Part shown: piece by piece, positions 21,530-30,762 of the stretch
How the letters are laid out: each line of letters opens with the position of its first letter
Position numbering within the stretch: position 1 is the stretch's first letter
Source: Xenorhabdus yunnanensis
Lineage (GTDB): Bacteria > Pseudomonadota > Gammaproteobacteria > Enterobacterales > Enterobacteriaceae
Direction of reading: 5' to 3'
Assembly: GCF_028598805.1 (NCBI RefSeq)
Contig: NZ_JAQRFI010000001.1
Location: 1 to 64,000, forward strand
DNA: 64,000 bases
Notes under the pieces: generated by a model
What the model was told of the DNA's origin: nothing
Seen by the model: only the letters and a program-made list of their open reading frames with translations
Databases searched by the model: none
Made by a program: the position numbers and the translations under genes

Positions 21530-22756
21530 TTACTCCATTAACATTTGTTGAACTAGTTCAACACAACGTAGAAAACGCTGATCATAATCCGGTGAGTTGA
21601 CGCAAACATAATCGATATTATTTTTCTTCAACAAATTCTCAAGTAAATGTTGAAATTCTTTGCGGTCTCGTTCGCTGCCTAAACTTCTTAAACCATCCGC
21701 AACCCACGGAGTATTGTTTTCTAAAAAAATAACTAAATCAAAGCGATACTCATCAATCATCGCCTGAACAAAAGGGTGTTCTTTTCCTTCATAGCGTTTG
21801 CAAAATGCCTGTGTTGTCACGAAATCAGTATCAATAAACGCAACTTTATTAGCATATTTAACGGAAAAATCAATGTATTGAGCATGACCTAATGCAATTT
21901 TATCGTAATCTGAGTATTGCAAGGCCATTTCGTCTCCACCAAGATGGGAAAACACGTATTTACGCCCATATTCCCATGCGCTGGTCGTGTTAAACATATT
22001 GGCGAGTTTATTCACTAATGTCGATTTTCCGCTCGATTCACCACCAAGAATAGCGACTGTACGTACAAAGAATGGCTTCACTTCTGTCGGGATATATTCC
22101 CAATAACGGAAAGGAGCCTGACGGATTTGGCTACCGCTAATATTCATGAATGAGCGTTGTGGATCGATAAGTACGGTTTCAATGCCGAAATACTCTTTAT
22201 AGCGAGAAACATCCTGTGATTCGCTGGAATAGATATATTCAGGATTGATGCCTTTTGTTGCCAGAAACGACTTAACGCCTTTACTCCATGCTTCCCAGCC
22301 GTTTGGATATGGCTCCATTCCTTGTTCATCAAATGCATGAATATGAATATTCTTTTGATACTTGAATGTTTGCAGTAGCCATCTCAAGCGGTCACTCACA
22401 GTAGGTTGCTGAGACATCGAACTATTAATGAATAACTCCCGATCACGCACTTCGTCATAACAAAGCACAACGTGTAGTTCATCAACTTGACTGGATGCTC
22501 GTTGAATCAAATAAATGTGTCCAGTATGTAATGGGTAAAATTTACCAAACACAACTCCAGTTGTTTTCTTTTCCATGGGATACGCCAATCCTAGATATTG
22601 ATGAAGAGAAGCCAGCTTCTGCGCGCTAGGACTCTTTATCTTGTCGTTAATAAGTTGGCTTAGATAGCCTTTTGTCATTCCGCTGGCATCAGCAATCTGC
22701 TGCAACGTGTAACCTGCCTGTTTGATCGCTTCTTTTAAATAGTCAAATTGCCCCAT
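21530..22756 (-). CDS. nadR: NadR: NAD repressor / NMN adenylyltransferase / ribosylnicotinamide kinase
   Basis: The 408-residue protein has three parts: an N-terminal helix-turn-helix (QQIADASGMTKGYLSQLIND), a nucleotidyl transferase domain with GVVFGKFYPLHTGHIYLI, and a C-terminal kinase domain with the P-loop AILGGESSGKSTLV. In enteric bacteria it represses NAD synthesis genes and salvages ribosylnicotinamide. The ATG at 22756 follows AGGAGG. A perfect NadR-type palindrome lies 3 bp before that Shine-Dalgarno, so autoregulation is likely. Unlike E. coli, where nadR follows radA closely, it stands about 630 bp from radA and must have its own promoter. Confidence 0.96.
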   Translation of the reverse strand: MGQFDYLKEAIKQAGYTLQQIADASGMTKGYLSQLINDKIKSPSAQKLASLHQYLGLAYPMEKKTTGVVFGKFYPLHTGHIYLIQRASSQVDELHVVLCYDEVRDRELFINSSMSQQPTVSDRLRWLLQTFKYQKNIHIHAFDEQGMEPYPNGWEAWSKGVKSFLATKGINPEYIYSSESQDVSRYKEYFGIETVLIDPQRSFMNISGSQIRQAPFRYWEYIPTEVKPFFVRTVAILGGESSGKSTLVNKLANMFNTTSAWEYGRKYVFSHLGGDEMALQYSDYDKIALGHAQYIDFSVKYANKVAFIDTDFVTTQAFCKRYEGKEHPFVQAMIDEYRFDLVIFLENNTPWVADGLRSLGSERDRKEFQHLLENLLKKNNIDYVCVNSPDYDQRFLRCVELVQQMLME

Positions 22757-22768
22757 AAAACCTCCTGA

Positions 22769-22786
22769 TGTTTAGTATACTAAACA
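22769..22786. promoter_or_regulatory. Perfect NadR box upstream of nadR
   Basis: TGTTTAGTATACTAAACA is an 18-bp perfect palindrome identical to the NadR operator consensus TGTTTA-N6-TAAACA. It lies 3 bp upstream of the GGAGG ribosome-binding site of nadR. Confidence 0.88.
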
Positions 22787-23415
22787 AAGTAGCATGCTTA
22801 TTATGAAAGGTAAAAACAAAATTGGTTGTTTATTGATGTTTTGGGGTTAAGTTCTGTCATTTTAACTACTATTGGTATTTAAAATTGTATAATTATGAAT
22901 ATATATAAAATAAAATAACCTAATACTAAATTAGTAGTTTAATTCAAAAAATGAATGGCAATGGGATTTGTTGAATTTTTATTAGATAGGTTGGTTGGCT
23001 CTGCTCGCTATGTAAATGTTTATATAACCATTTGTGGTTTAAATTTAATCAATAATTTGTGGCCAATAAATAATGACGTTTAGTAAGAATAGAAAAAATT
23101 TAAATAATATGATATTTAACTGCTTGATTTTTTATTTAAGCAGAATGAATAAAAATACTTTTCTAAAGTTTTATTAGATTACATTCTTAAATTAGGAATA
23201 TTCTGAATTTTTTCATTTTTGAATAACATTTTTTAAAATTTAAATCGATAAATAGAGAGTATTAATTTAATTAAATTCCCCATTTGCTATGTGACGGCAG
23301 GCAAATAATATTCTTGATAATTAGGAAAAACACCTAAATCTTTACCCAATAGATTTCAGGCGCTAACTTGAAATCTATTGGGTGTATAGATCCAGAAGGA
23401 ATAAAAAATTTTTTC
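22787..23415. other. AT-rich intergenic region between nadR and radA
   Basis: About 630 bp with no recognised gene. Near the radA end is a 14-bp perfect inverted repeat (23345-23382). Confidence 0.6.
23345..23382. repeat. Palindromic element with 14-bp perfect arms
   Basis: CCCAATAGATTTCA (23345-23358) and TGAAATCTATTGGG (23369-23382) flank a 10-nt centre. No T-run follows on either strand. The arm sequence resembles the dispersed palindromic repeats of Photorhabdus and Xenorhabdus genomes (from memory). It lies just downstream of radA. Confidence 0.75.
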
Positions 23416-24798
23416 TTAATCTAGATCATCTAGAATAGATAAGGCATCTGCCAATTTTTTGACTCCAAATACTTTCATATCAGGCAGTGATTTTTTCGGC
23501 ATGTTGGCATGAGGAACAATAGCTCGTTTAAAACCGTGTTTAGCTGCTTCTGAAATGCGTTCTTGTCCACTGGGAACGGGACGTATTTCACCTGCCAATC
23601 CCACTTCACCAAAGACCACCAGATCACGAGGCAGAGGTCGATTACGAAAGCTGGAAACTAAAGAGAGCAATAATGCTAAATCAGCACTTGTTTCCGTGAC
23701 TTTTACCCCGCCAACAACGTTCACAAAAACATCTTGGTCAGCCATTTGCAGACCGCCGTGTCGATGCAAAACCGCGAGTAGAATAGCCAGCCTGTTTTGT
23801 TCAAGTCCTACTGCTACACGGCGTGGATTTGACATCATAGAGTGATCTACCAATGCCTGGATTTCAACAAGTAAAGGGCGAGTACCTTCCCAGACAATCA
23901 TGACTGAACTACCCGAGGTAATTTCATCACCACGACTCAGGAAAATGGCAGAAGGGTTATTCACTTCCCTTAATCCCTGTTCGGTCATCGCGAACACGCC
24001 CAGCTCATTAACGGCACCGAAGCGGTTTTTATGACTACGTAGGGTACGGAAACGGGAATCAGCTTCACCATCCAACATAACGGAGCAGTCTATACAGTGT
24101 TCAAGTACCTTGGGGCCAGCCAAAGAGCCATCTTTTGTCACATGCCCAACCATGATTATGGCTACACCACGAGTTTTGGCAAACCGTGTCAGGTAGGCTG
24201 CGGTTTCCCTTACCTGGGCAACACTGCCTGGTGACGATTGAATATCAGCCATGTGCATGACCTGAATTGAATCAATTACCATGAGTTTGGGCTGTTCTTG
24301 CTCTGCAATCAGACAAATTTGTTCAATGCTGGTTTCCGACAGCATGTTGAGTTGATCTGTCGGCAAACCCAGCCGATGTGCTCGCATCGCCACCTGCTGC
24401 AATGATTCTTCCCCTGTCACATACAGGGTTTTCATCTGGGCTGATAATTGGCACATGGTTTGTAAAAGCAGGGTACTTTTCCCTGCTCCGGGATTACCAC
24501 CAATCAAAATGGCACTGCCCGGAACCACACCGCCGCCGAGAACACGGTCAAACTCTTTAAACCCGGTTGAAAAGCGGGGCAGTTCTTCCAGGCTGATATC
24601 AGAAAGTTTCTGTACCTTGCTGATACCTGTATCCCCAGCATAACCACTAAAACGCTCATTACGGGATGATGAAGCTGAGGCCAAACGTATTTCCGTAATG
24701 GTATTCCATGCGTGGCACGCAGTACATTGCCCCTGCCAACGGGGATAATCCGCGCCACACTCGTTACAGACAAATGCCCGCTTTGCTGCTTTTGCCAC
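23416..24798 (-). CDS. radA: DNA repair protein RadA (Sms)
   Basis: RadA is a RecA-related ATPase that promotes branch migration during recombination. The 460-residue protein has an N-terminal C4 zinc finger (CNECGADYPRWQGQCTAC), Walker A (GGNPGAGKSTLLL), the RadA-specific KNRFG motif, and a C-terminal Lon-like domain (VNVVGGVKVTETSADLALLL). The GTG at 24798 was preferred because it gives the family N-terminus (AKAAKRAFVCNECG) and 460 residues as in E. coli, and it is preceded by GAGGGAG; an ATG five codons upstream is the alternative. It lies 39 bp after serB on the same strand, as in the E. coli serB-radA operon. Confidence 0.96.
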   Translation of the reverse strand: MAKAAKRAFVCNECGADYPRWQGQCTACHAWNTITEIRLASASSSRNERFSGYAGDTGISKVQKLSDISLEELPRFSTGFKEFDRVLGGGVVPGSAILIGGNPGAGKSTLLLQTMCQLSAQMKTLYVTGEESLQQVAMRAHRLGLPTDQLNMLSETSIEQICLIAEQEQPKLMVIDSIQVMHMADIQSSPGSVAQVRETAAYLTRFAKTRGVAIIMVGHVTKDGSLAGPKVLEHCIDCSVMLDGEADSRFRTLRSHKNRFGAVNELGVFAMTEQGLREVNNPSAIFLSRGDEITSGSSVMIVWEGTRPLLVEIQALVDHSMMSNPRRVAVGLEQNRLAILLAVLHRHGGLQMADQDVFVNVVGGVKVTETSADLALLLSLVSSFRNRPLPRDLVVFGEVGLAGEIRPVPSGQERISEAAKHGFKRAIVPHANMPKKSLPDMKVFGVKKLADALSILDDLD

Positions 24799-24837
24799 TT
24801 TGTTCTCCCTCAATATAATGACTTTTGCCTGTTGGTA

Positions 24838-25815
24838 TTAACGTTCTTCGTGTTTTAAACCACCGCTCAACACGCACAGGACACCCATTAAATCTGCATG
24901 GCGGATAGCAACTTTGGCTTGGGCATACACTTTTGGCTTGGCGTGATAGGCTATTCCTAATCCTGCCTTACGGATCATTTTCAGATCATTGGCACCATCT
25001 CCAATGGCGACGGTTTGACTCAGAGGAATATCCAGAGTTTTTGCCAATCTTATCAACGTGGTTGCCTTGTATTTTGCATCGACAATCGGGCCTTTGACGT
25101 TACCGGTTAGCTTGCCATCTTTTACCTCCAGCTGATTAGCGACTGCGTCAAAAAGACGCAGTTGTTGGCGAAGATTATCGGCAAAGAAAGTGAAGCCGCC
25201 AGAGGCAATTGCGACGTGCCAATCCAATGATTGTAATTTGCGAACAAGGCTGGTTAGCCCCGGCATAAGGGGAAGAGTTTCCATCACTTGCTGCAAGATG
25301 GATGCGTCGGCACCTGCCAACTGAGCAACTCGCTCATGCAGACTTTCTGAAAAATCCAGTTCGCCTTGCATTGCCCGCTCGGTGATTTCCGCTACCTTAT
25401 CGCCAACACCTGCCAGACGGGCAATCTCATCAATACACTCAATTTGTATAGCGGTGGAATCCATATCCATTACCAATAAACCGGGGGAGCGAAGACGCGG
25501 GATTTGCCCCAATGGAACGACATCCAAGCGGCACTCATCAGCCAGTCGTTTAATACGAGGAGAAAGGCTACCGGCAATGCGGACAACCTGATAATCATCA
25601 ATCCGCCATGAAGAGACCACCACAATGGCTGCTCCCAGCCGGTGCTGAAAATCACTGATACGCTGTTTATCCAAACCACGTCCATACAGCAACCAGCCAC
25701 TATCTCCTGCTCTGTAATCCAGTGGCATGACTTCATCGCCGCTGAGGGACAAGGGTAACCCGGGCCATTTATGGATCTCATCCGGTAAGTAACGATAGGC
25801 CAGATTATTCGACAT
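24838..25815 (-). CDS. serB: Phosphoserine phosphatase
   Basis: SerB removes phosphate from phosphoserine, the last step of serine synthesis. The 325-residue protein has an N-terminal ACT-like part and a HAD phosphatase domain with the nucleophile in VMDMDSTAIQIECIDE, the second motif ASGGFTFFA, and AIGDGANDLKMIRKAGLGIAYHAKPKV. The ATG at 25815 (MSNNLAYRYLPDE) best matches the family length; ATG codons at 25821 and further upstream are alternatives, and AGGAG lies 9 bp before the chosen one. It is divergent from ytjB and heads the serB-radA unit. Confidence 0.96.
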   Translation of the reverse strand: MSNNLAYRYLPDEIHKWPGLPLSLSGDEVMPLDYRAGDSGWLLYGRGLDKQRISDFQHRLGAAIVVVSSWRIDDYQVVRIAGSLSPRIKRLADECRLDVVPLGQIPRLRSPGLLVMDMDSTAIQIECIDEIARLAGVGDKVAEITERAMQGELDFSESLHERVAQLAGADASILQQVMETLPLMPGLTSLVRKLQSLDWHVAIASGGFTFFADNLRQQLRLFDAVANQLEVKDGKLTGNVKGPIVDAKYKATTLIRLAKTLDIPLSQTVAIGDGANDLKMIRKAGLGIAYHAKPKVYAQAKVAIRHADLMGVLCVLSGGLKHEER

Positions 25816-25947
25816 GAACATAGACTCCTGTAATTCCATATAATTTGGTGGAGGCAAAAAACGCTTTTCAAACTATTCTATTTTCAAACTATCCTATCAA
25901 TACTACATCTGGCAACATGTGCTTTATGAGCATGGAATGAGATAACT

Positions 25948-26637
25948 ATGATAAAAGCAAAGCTAAAACTTAGACTGCACAAGACAGCGATTATATTAAT
26001 ATGTATAGCACTGTTAGTTCTGCTGATACAGGGAGTTTCCTATTTCAGCCGTTCTCAACAATTGGTTCCGATGGATCAGTTTGAAGATCTGGCGAAAACT
26101 TTGGCAAAACAGGTCGCATTCAGCTTGTCTGATGATATGGGGAATGATAGCCAGGATATTAATAACAAAAAGATTGTAGCTAGTTTAGATTACTTGACTA
26201 GCTACAGCCGTATTTTGGATGCTGCCGTTTATCTGGAGAACGGAACACAGATAGCACAAAGTGGTGAACCTATTTCTGTTAGTGAACGATTATCGTTGAA
26301 AGGTAAAAAATCCAGTGGTTATTTCAACCAACAAATCGTAGTACCTATACAGGGAAAAGATCGTCCAAAAGGTTTTCTTCGTCTGACACTGGATACTCAT
26401 CAATTGGCAACTGAGGCCAAGCAGGTCGATAACACGACTAACTTACTTAGAATAATGCTCCTGCTATCTTTGGCGATAGGGTTTATTCTGGCCCACACCT
26501 TACTGAAACTCTCCCCTAGCCGCTGGCAACAATCCCCCTATCTACTGACAGCCAATACTAAACCTTCCGATGAAGAAACTAAACCTTCTGATGAAGAAGT
26601 AAAAAGTAAGGATAAAGATGGTGAGTCCAGACGGTAA
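25948..26637 (+). CDS. ytjB: Smp family inner-membrane protein YtjB
   Basis: The 229-residue protein matches the Smp (YtjB) family, found next to serB and divergent from it in enterobacteria. Two membrane segments (about residues 13-33 and 166-186) enclose a periplasmic domain of about 130 residues. The tail is charged and contains an exact duplication of the residues TKPSDEE, from a 21-bp tandem DNA repeat at 26559-26600. The molecular role is not established; the family has been called SMP or virulence factor haemolysin B in annotations, which is not direct evidence. Confidence 0.9.
   Translation: MIKAKLKLRLHKTAIILICIALLVLLIQGVSYFSRSQQLVPMDQFEDLAKTLAKQVAFSLSDDMGNDSQDINNKKIVASLDYLTSYSRILDAAVYLENGTQIAQSGEPISVSERLSLKGKKSSGYFNQQIVVPIQGKDRPKGFLRLTLDTHQLATEAKQVDNTTNLLRIMLLLSLAIGFILAHTLLKLSPSRWQQSPYLLTANTKPSDEETKPSDEEVKSKDKDGESRR
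26559..26600. repeat. In-frame 21-bp tandem duplication in ytjB
   Basis: Two near-identical 21-bp units encode TKPSDEE twice at the start of the cytoplasmic tail. Confidence 0.85.
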
Positions 26638-26646
26638 CGTTCCTCA

Positions 26647-26946
26647 TCAATCCTTATCATAAATGTCCGTTTCATAATACCATTTGTGACAAATGGAATA
26701 GAGTATGCCGTGTAAAAGCGCAATCACCACAGCGGCATAAAACACAAATGGCTTATGAGAAACATCAATATTCACAATTGGAATATTGTCAAAACGGAAG
26801 ATATACATATGAAAGGCCATAGCTGCTATTGCAAGCATGATTCCTGCCGCATTGTGGTGGATCTGGTGCGACAGTAGGAGCCATTTTAAGGTGAAGAAAA
26901 AAGGGATAAGCATTAATAAAGAAATAACTATATAAATCATTATCAT
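26647..26946 (-). CDS. Small membrane protein, unknown function
   Basis: The 99-residue product has three hydrophobic segments (about residues 2-23, 33-52 and 68-86) with short histidine-containing loops (LSHQIHHNAAG) and a charged C-terminus. I do not recognise the family. It is convergent with ytjB, their stop codons only 9 bp apart, and precedes a 340-bp gap. It sits where synteny with E. coli breaks between the ytjB block and the dkgA-yghB-metC block. Confidence 0.6.
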   Translation of the reverse strand: MIMIYIVISLLMLIPFFFTLKWLLLSHQIHHNAAGIMLAIAAMAFHMYIFRFDNIPIVNIDVSHKPFVFYAAVVIALLHGILYSICHKWYYETDIYDKD

Positions 26947-27284
26947 TTCCTTAAGTTTTGTTTGAGGTATTAATGTAAATAGATGGATTGGTGGTTGTCA
27001 TGGACACGCAGAGTATTTCAATTATCCATTTAATATTAATATTATTTGGTGTCGTGAAATAAGTTTATATCATCAACCATAAATAAATAGTAAACATAGT
27101 TATTATTAATATTTTTGATTTGATCTATGAATTATAGTGTTTTAAGGAGAAGGTTTTGCTTAGGTGCATGATGAGGTACACGACCTGAACCCTGTTGAAA
27201 AACAGAATTCAGGTCTACAGGAATGGATTGAATTAAGTGGGTGGATGTGTTGCTTGCATAGCGATTTATTATTTTTAATGTTTT
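26947..27284. other. Intergenic region with a compound hairpin
   Basis: No gene is supported here. A nested inverted repeat at 27183-27214 pairs ACCTGAA with TTCAGGT and, inside, CTGTT with AACAG around a GAAA loop. There is no T-run, so it may be a palindromic repeat or a 3'-end stabiliser for dkgA. Confidence 0.55.
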
Positions 27285-28121
27285 TTATACTAAAAACTGA
27301 TTGTAAGTATCGGGATTTGGCCCTATCCGCTTGCCAATATCCAACTCAGCCATGGTTGTCAGGTCTTCTTTTTCCAGTCTGAAATCAAATACATCGAAAT
27401 TTTCTTTAATACGGGAAGGAGTAACAGATTTAGGAATGACAATCATTCCACATTCAAGATGCCAGCGAATCACAATTTGCGCTGGGGTTTTGCCGTATTT
27501 AAGTGCCAGATGTTCAACCAATGGAGCATTAAAAACACCTTTTCCACCTCGTGATAACGGGCTCCAAGACTCGGTTGTTATATGATGGGTGGCATTCCAT
27601 GAGTGAAGTTGCCGCTGTTGGAATAAGGGATGCAATTCAATTTGATTGATTACGGGAAGCACACCAGTTTCCAACATTATTTTTTGCAAGTGCTCGATAT
27701 GAAAATTACACACACCAATACTGCGAGTCAGGCCGGCTTCTTTCAGTTCAATCAGTTGTCTCCAGGCATCAACATAATGATCTTGTTCGGGTACAGGCCA
27801 CTGAATGAGATAGAGATCAACATGATCTAGCTGTAGTTTGTCCAGGCTTTCTTGTAATGCCGCACTAGCATCCAGATGGCGATCATTCCAAAGTTTGGTG
27901 GTGATGAAGATTTCTTCGCGTGGGATATCAGTTTCCTTCAAGGCTTTCCCCACACCTTCCTCGTTATGAAAAATCGCTGCCGTATCAATGGAGCGATAAC
28001 CGACTTCTAACGCGGTATGGATAGACTTAACAACCTGCTCATTACTCGCTTTCCAAACCCCAAGCCCCAATTGTGGTATGTGATTTTCATCAGCGAGTTT
28101 AATAATTGTCTGCTGACCCAT
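27285..28121 (-). CDS. dkgA: 2,5-diketo-D-gluconate reductase A (aldo-keto reductase)
   Basis: This cytoplasmic NADPH-dependent aldo-keto reductase acts on 2,5-diketo-gluconate, methylglyoxal and other carbonyls. The 278-residue protein shows the family motifs: LGLGVWKASNEQV, GYRSIDTAAIFHNEEGVGKAL with the catalytic tyrosine position substituted by phenylalanine in AIFHNE, ITTKLWND, and the NADPH-binding IPKSVTPSRIKENFDVFDF. The ATG at 28121 follows GGAGG. E. coli DkgA has AAYKNEEG at the same place, so the Tyr-to-Phe change deserves checking. It lies downstream of yghB on the same strand; E. coli has yqhC and yqhD between the two. Confidence 0.92.
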   Translation of the reverse strand: MGQQTIIKLADENHIPQLGLGVWKASNEQVVKSIHTALEVGYRSIDTAAIFHNEEGVGKALKETDIPREEIFITTKLWNDRHLDASAALQESLDKLQLDHVDLYLIQWPVPEQDHYVDAWRQLIELKEAGLTRSIGVCNFHIEHLQKIMLETGVLPVINQIELHPLFQQRQLHSWNATHHITTESWSPLSRGGKGVFNAPLVEHLALKYGKTPAQIVIRWHLECGMIVIPKSVTPSRIKENFDVFDFRLEKEDLTTMAELDIGKRIGPNPDTYNQFLV

Positions 28122-28238
28122 TCTGACCTCCTTCAGGTTTTGGACTGATAACCTAGTAAGTCGATAGTCTAGTAAATAGAAAAATAGTGGTTTTGCGATC
28201 GCGTCAAAACAAATAAGTACGTTAAAGCGGTAAGCATG

Positions 28239-28910
28239 TTACTTGTTCTTCTTTGATGCTCCTTTCTTGTGACGCCAATACATCAGCAGAGAAGCAGACA
28301 ACCCGCTGATCAGTAGAATGACAGGCAAGATCATCAAGATATTCATGACCAGATCTTGATGTGCTTTAATGAAAGGTATTTGGTTCAAGATGTAGCCAAA
28401 ACCCACAATAATAATGACCCATAAGAAGCCACTTAACCAGTTAAAAAATTGAAAGCGTTTATTATTTAGGCCAGAAATCCCGGCAAACGTTGGCAGGAGA
28501 GTACGAACAAATGCTAAAAAGCGTCCGATAAGCAGGGCAGACAGGCCGTGTTTGGAAAATAACACATCGGCACGTTGACGATATTGAAGGGGAAGCTGAG
28601 CCAGCCAGTTTTTGACAATGTGAGTGTGGCCGAGCCATCGCCCCTGCAAATAACCCAGCCAACAACCCAGACTTGCTGCGATGGTCAGCAGAACTACCGT
28701 GGGGATGAAACTCATGACACCCTTGGCAATTAAGGCACCGGAAAGCACCAACAAAGTATCGCCGGGTAAAAAGGCGGCTGGCAGTAGTCCGTTTTCCAAC
28801 ACGAGCGTGATAAAGAGGACGCCATAAATAATCCAGATGAAATCCGGATTGGCAAGTTGGTTAAAATCATGTTGCCAGAGTGCATGCACAATCTCGCTTA
28901 ACGTTTCCAT
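28239..28910 (-). CDS. yghB: DedA family inner-membrane protein YghB
   Basis: The 223-residue membrane protein belongs to the DedA family. In E. coli YghB and YqjA are jointly needed for normal cell division and envelope integrity and behave like proton-dependent transporters. The DedA hallmarks are visible: [22 protein letters not shown], and [37 protein letters not shown], which has the functionally important arginine. It has several membrane spans and a basic C-terminal tail. It lies between metC and dkgA, matching the E. coli order metC-yghB. Confidence 0.93.
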   Translation of the reverse strand: METLSEIVHALWQHDFNQLANPDFIWIIYGVLFITLVLENGLLPAAFLPGDTLLVLSGALIAKGVMSFIPTVVLLTIAASLGCWLGYLQGRWLGHTHIVKNWLAQLPLQYRQRADVLFSKHGLSALLIGRFLAFVRTLLPTFAGISGLNNKRFQFFNWLSGFLWVIIIVGFGYILNQIPFIKAHQDLVMNILMILPVILLISGLSASLLMYWRHKKGASKKNK

Positions 28911-29094
28911 TGTTTATCCTGTGATTTTTGCGAGTAAAATAATTAACAAACAGATCTATCCCAGTGTACCGCAAAATGATGTGATGGAGGTTGATTTGAT
29001 TCAGCCCCTTACGATAAGCGATGAGCAATGAATAAAATGGCCATGATTTAACCGCTTTGGGATGTTGAGAGCCTTCATTAAGGCCCTCTTGACG

Positions 29095-30288
29095 TTAACG
29101 AATTGCCAAACGAGCAAAGCCCGCTTCCAAATCATCAATCAAATCCTGTGGATTTTCCAACCCAATATGGAGGCGGAATAAGGTGCCGGTTTTCTGTGGC
29201 GAGTGGTACTGGCGTAGTTGCTTAAGCATTTCCGGCTGAATTCCCAAAATCAATGACTCAAAACCTCCCCACGAAAAGGCCATCTTAAAATGGTTCAGAT
29301 TATCGAGATAATCAGCGAATTGTTGAGGAGTCAGCTGAGTATGCAAGATAAAAGAAAATAGCCCGCTGGAACCCGTGAAATCACGCTGAAAGTACTGATG
29401 TCCTGGACAAGAAGGCAAAGCAGGATGATAGACCTCAGCGACTTCCGGTCGCTGTGCGAGCCATTTTGCAATTTTGATACTGTTTTCTTCGTGCTGTTTT
29501 AAACGGATTGCTAATGTGCGCAGCCCTCGGTTTGCCATGTATACCGTATCGGGATCGGCAATTTGCCCCAGCAAGTAAGATCTTTCTCTGAGCTGATCCC
29601 AACATCGTGCATTGGCGACTGCTGTACCCAGCATTCCGTCTGAATGACCAATAATATATTTTGTGGCGGATTGAACGGAAATATCGATACCGAACTCCAG
29701 AGCTTTAAACAGTACCCCAGCCGCCCACGTATTATCGATGATAATCACAATTTCAGGACTAACTTGCCGAACAACGCGCACGATGGTGCGAATATCTTGG
29801 ACTTCCATCGTCAGAGAACCGGGTGACTCAAGAAAGAGCACTTTGGTATTGGGTTGAATCAGCGAAGCAATGCTTTCTCCGATCATTGGATCAAAATAAT
29901 CGGTGGAAATCCCCATTTTTTGCAGAAAATGATCGCAAAATTCCTGCGTGGGTTCATAGGCAGTACCCGTCATTAGAACATGATCACCCGTTTCCACAAA
30001 TGCCAGAATCGAATGGGTAATGGCTGCCGCACCGGAAGGGTATAGGGCGCAGCCTGCACCACCTTCCAGCTCCGTCATTGCAGCTTGAAAGGCAAAATGA
30101 GTCAGTGTGCCACGGCGTCCATAGAATAATTCACCTTTGGTACGGTTCTTCGAGGCTTGCTTTAAGTCTTCAACAGTATCGAAAATGACAGATGAAGTGC
30201 GTTGGATAAGGGGATTGACGGCGCTTTGCGTAAATTTTTTTTGTCTCCCTGCACTGACCAATAAGGTTTCTAGCTTTTTTTCTGTCAT
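29095..30288 (-). CDS. metC: Cystathionine beta-lyase
   Basis: MetC cleaves cystathionine to homocysteine, pyruvate and ammonia in methionine synthesis. The 397-residue PLP protein has the Cys/Met-metabolism fold motifs: [59 protein letters not shown] with the Schiff-base lysine after SAT, and the C-terminal [21 protein letters not shown]. It is divergent from exbB as in E. coli. No convincing MetJ box (repeated AGACGTCT) is seen upstream. Confidence 0.96.
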   Translation of the reverse strand: MTEKKLETLLVSAGRQKKFTQSAVNPLIQRTSSVIFDTVEDLKQASKNRTKGELFYGRRGTLTHFAFQAAMTELEGGAGCALYPSGAAAITHSILAFVETGDHVLMTGTAYEPTQEFCDHFLQKMGISTDYFDPMIGESIASLIQPNTKVLFLESPGSLTMEVQDIRTIVRVVRQVSPEIVIIIDNTWAAGVLFKALEFGIDISVQSATKYIIGHSDGMLGTAVANARCWDQLRERSYLLGQIADPDTVYMANRGLRTLAIRLKQHEENSIKIAKWLAQRPEVAEVYHPALPSCPGHQYFQRDFTGSSGLFSFILHTQLTPQQFADYLDNLNHFKMAFSWGGFESLILGIQPEMLKQLRQYHSPQKTGTLFRLHIGLENPQDLIDDLEAGFARLAIR

Positions 30289-30480
30289 GGCGTCGTTCCC
30301 AAGTTGATTTCTTGCTTATGATTTCAATAAAATTGTTCAAATAATGATTAGCAAGTTAAAAGATTTGGGACGGTTTTGCCAAAAGGATTCGCGCAACTTG
30401 ACGAAAATTCAAGGTGAGTTGTTGACGGTAAATCAGAATAGATTAACGAAGGAACATCATTAATTTGTACTTTTTTATTA

Positions 30481-30502
30481 AATAGTAATGATAATTACTA
30501 TC
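30481..30502. promoter_or_regulatory. Fur-box-like site upstream of exbB
   Basis: AATAGTAATGATAATTACTATC is a close relative of the Fur consensus of repeated GATAAT units, and is nearly palindromic. It lies in the metC-exbB intergenic region about 260 bp before exbB. Iron repression of the TonB energising proteins is well known in enterobacteria. Confidence 0.75.
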
Positions 30503-30562
30503 AAATCGCACAATGTCTGATATTATTTGCAGCGGACTTTTTCCCCTTTCGTGGTAAGAAGC

Positions 30563-30762
30563 ATGAATCAGGACTCAAACGTAGTCTGCATCTCCCTGAA
30601 TTCACCCCGCAGTGCAGTAATCAAGCTGTAACCGGCAAGATGATGGAGATACGAGATGAAAAAGAGAGCCATGATTCAGGAAATATTAGGATTAGCAAGA
30701 TGAGTAAACGTGATTCACTGCTAAGTAACAGAATCTATAAGAAAGAGAGTAAGGCTAACTGA
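30563..30762 (+). other. Long exbB leader with two possible small ORFs
   Basis: Between the Fur-like box and exbB are a 22-codon frame (30563-30631, MNQDSNVVCISL start) and a 40-codon frame (30640-30762). The second ends in TGATG, so its stop overlaps the exbB start codon and it could couple translation to exbB. Neither has a strong Shine-Dalgarno or recognised homology. Confidence 0.3.

Noticed and set aside
20853-23415. Possible genomic island around nadR because of AT-rich flanks
   Set aside because: No tRNA, integrase, transposase or direct-repeat boundaries are seen, and nadR itself is a core gene in its expected place.
27164-27382. 72-codon plus-strand ORF downstream of dkgA
   Set aside because: It overlaps the 3' end of dkgA and spans a compound hairpin. 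No ribosome-binding site or family match.
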